Source: Simmondsia chinensis (Eukaryota; Streptophyta; Magnoliopsida; Caryophyllales; Simmondsiaceae). From it: 64,000 bases of DNA. The DNA lies in assembly GCA_018398585.1 (NCBI GenBank), contig JAGTTD010000007.1:31834911-31898910 (forward strand), read 5' to 3'. The position numbers and the translations under genes were made by a program. Numbering within the stretch: position 1 is the stretch's first letter; every line of letters begins with the position of its first letter. Below the pieces are notes generated by a model, which saw nothing but the letters and a program-made list of their open reading frames with translations, was not told where the DNA came from and searched no databases. Positions 63,200-64,000 of this stretch are shown here, one piece after another.

Positions 63200-64000
63200 A
63201 AAAGAAAACAACCTGAAAGGGATAATGTCTTCACATGACATCAATGTTTAGGTCACATTAACTCGAACGGGATCTAAAAACTGATAAAAGATGGATTGAT
63301 AGAACATTTGGACTTGAAGTCATTACCAGTTTGCAAATCCTGCATAGAAGGTAAGATGACCAAGTTTGTGTTTAAGAGTAAAGGAAACAGGGTTGGTGAC
63401 TTGTTTGAGCTAGTTCACACAAATGTATGTGGACCAATGAACGTTCAAGCAAGAGGTGGATATGAGTACTTCATCACATTCACTAATGACTACTCAAGGT
63501 ATGGATATATTTACCTAGTGAGACATAAGTCGGAATCTTTTGAAAAGTTTAAAGAGTACAAAGCTGAAGTTGAAAAGCAATTACGCAAAAAAGTAAAGTC
63601 ACTTCGATCAAATCGAGGTGGAGAATACCTTTAAGGTGAATTTATGGATTTCCTAACTGCAAATGGGATAAGATCTCAGCTTCCGCTCCAAGTACACCGC
63701 AGCAGAATGGTGTTATAAAAAGAAGGAATAGGACATTGTTAGAGATGGTAAGGTCCATGATGAGTCATGTTACCTTGCCGATCTCTTTTCGGGGTTATGC
63801 TTTAGAGACAACATCATATCTTCTTAACTTAGTTCTATCTAAGTTAGTTCCTAAAATGCCTGTGGAGTTATGGACTGGGCCAAAGCCAAGTCTGGGTTAC
63901 ATTTGAATTTGGGGGTGCCCAGCACATGTGTTGAAAAAGAATCCTAACAAGTTGGAATCAAGGATGGAATTGTGCATGTTTGTTGGTTATCCTGAAAGAA
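63200..64000 (+). pseudogene. Copia integrase (long-LTR element), cut by window edge
   Basis: The zinc-binding part (HINSNGI, CKSCIEGKMTKFVF) has a stop near 63276. The core holds LVHTNVCGPMNVQARGGYEY, where asparagine replaces the first catalytic aspartate (usually HTDVCGP), then FTNDYSRYGYIYLVRHKS and LRSNRGGEYL with a stop at 63632. The third block APSTPQQNGVIKRRNRTLLE-like text near 63690-63735 has lysine where glutamate is expected, after a frameshift. Confidence 0.88.

Larger units (their letters stand above)
55464..64000 (+). mobile_element. Long-LTR Ty1-copia element, 3' part beyond the window
   Basis: A long LTR (55464-57616) starts TGTTAGGAATAGTGTCCTAA and ends CCCTACA, followed two bases later by a primer-binding site TGGTATCAGAGCC (57619-57631). 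The internal region is interrupted by a MITE (58004-58386) and by a complete small LTR element (58507-61450). It resumes with gag, protease and integrase to the window edge. All coding parts contain stops. The 3' LTR is not seen, so LTR limits rest on TG/CA ends and the primer-binding site. Confidence 0.8.

Overview
This is flowering-plant nuclear DNA. Evidence: two single-copy plant genes with canonical GT-AG introns (cytosolic glucose-6-phosphate isomerase and dUTPase), a nuclear tRNA-Glu gene, a large block of plastid DNA decayed inside an intron, and a dense, nested load of plant transposons (Ty1-copia, Ty3-gypsy chromovirus, L1- and RTE-type LINEs, SINEs, hAT, Harbinger and long-TIR MITEs). 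I cannot name the species.

Layout. 1-3.9 kb: edge of a decayed copia reverse transcriptase, an AACGACGG-type repeat array, an intact tRNA-Glu(UUC), and a CT-rich stretch that may be the 5' leader of the next gene. 4.0-23.0 kb: a complete 23-exon PGIC gene (568 codons assembled by me, all splice phases consistent). Its introns hold LINE, hAT and Harbinger insertions with recognisable target-site duplications. The last intron (about 6.5 kb) carries about 4.5 kb of plastid DNA (trnK 3' end-psbA joined to psaB-rps14-trnfM-trnG-psbZ) that stops only 22 nt before the 3' splice site. 23-33 kb: PGIC 3' flank, a 5S-rRNA-headed SINE, a copia gag/LTR fragment, an L1 LINE with exact TSD, and a decayed chromovirus with both LTRs. 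33.4-34.85 kb: a complete three-exon dUTPase gene on the minus strand. 35-64 kb: almost entirely transposons. These are a second 5S-SINE, a copia element with both LTRs, a hAT element with nested MITEs, a second copia with an internal duplication, several LINE fragments, and a long-LTR copia running off the window that is interrupted by a small LTR element encoding only a protease-like protein.

The two host genes are independent: PGIC interconverts glucose-6-P and fructose-6-P in the cytosol, and DUT removes dUTP and makes dUMP. The rest is a record of successive insertions. Most inactivating changes I could read are C-to-T or G-to-A transitions, as expected from decay of methylated DNA. The strongest candidates for something new are the SINE family whose head is 5S rRNA and whose tail matches the RTE LINEs in the same window, and the plastid insertion that now supplies the branch-point region of a working housekeeping intron.
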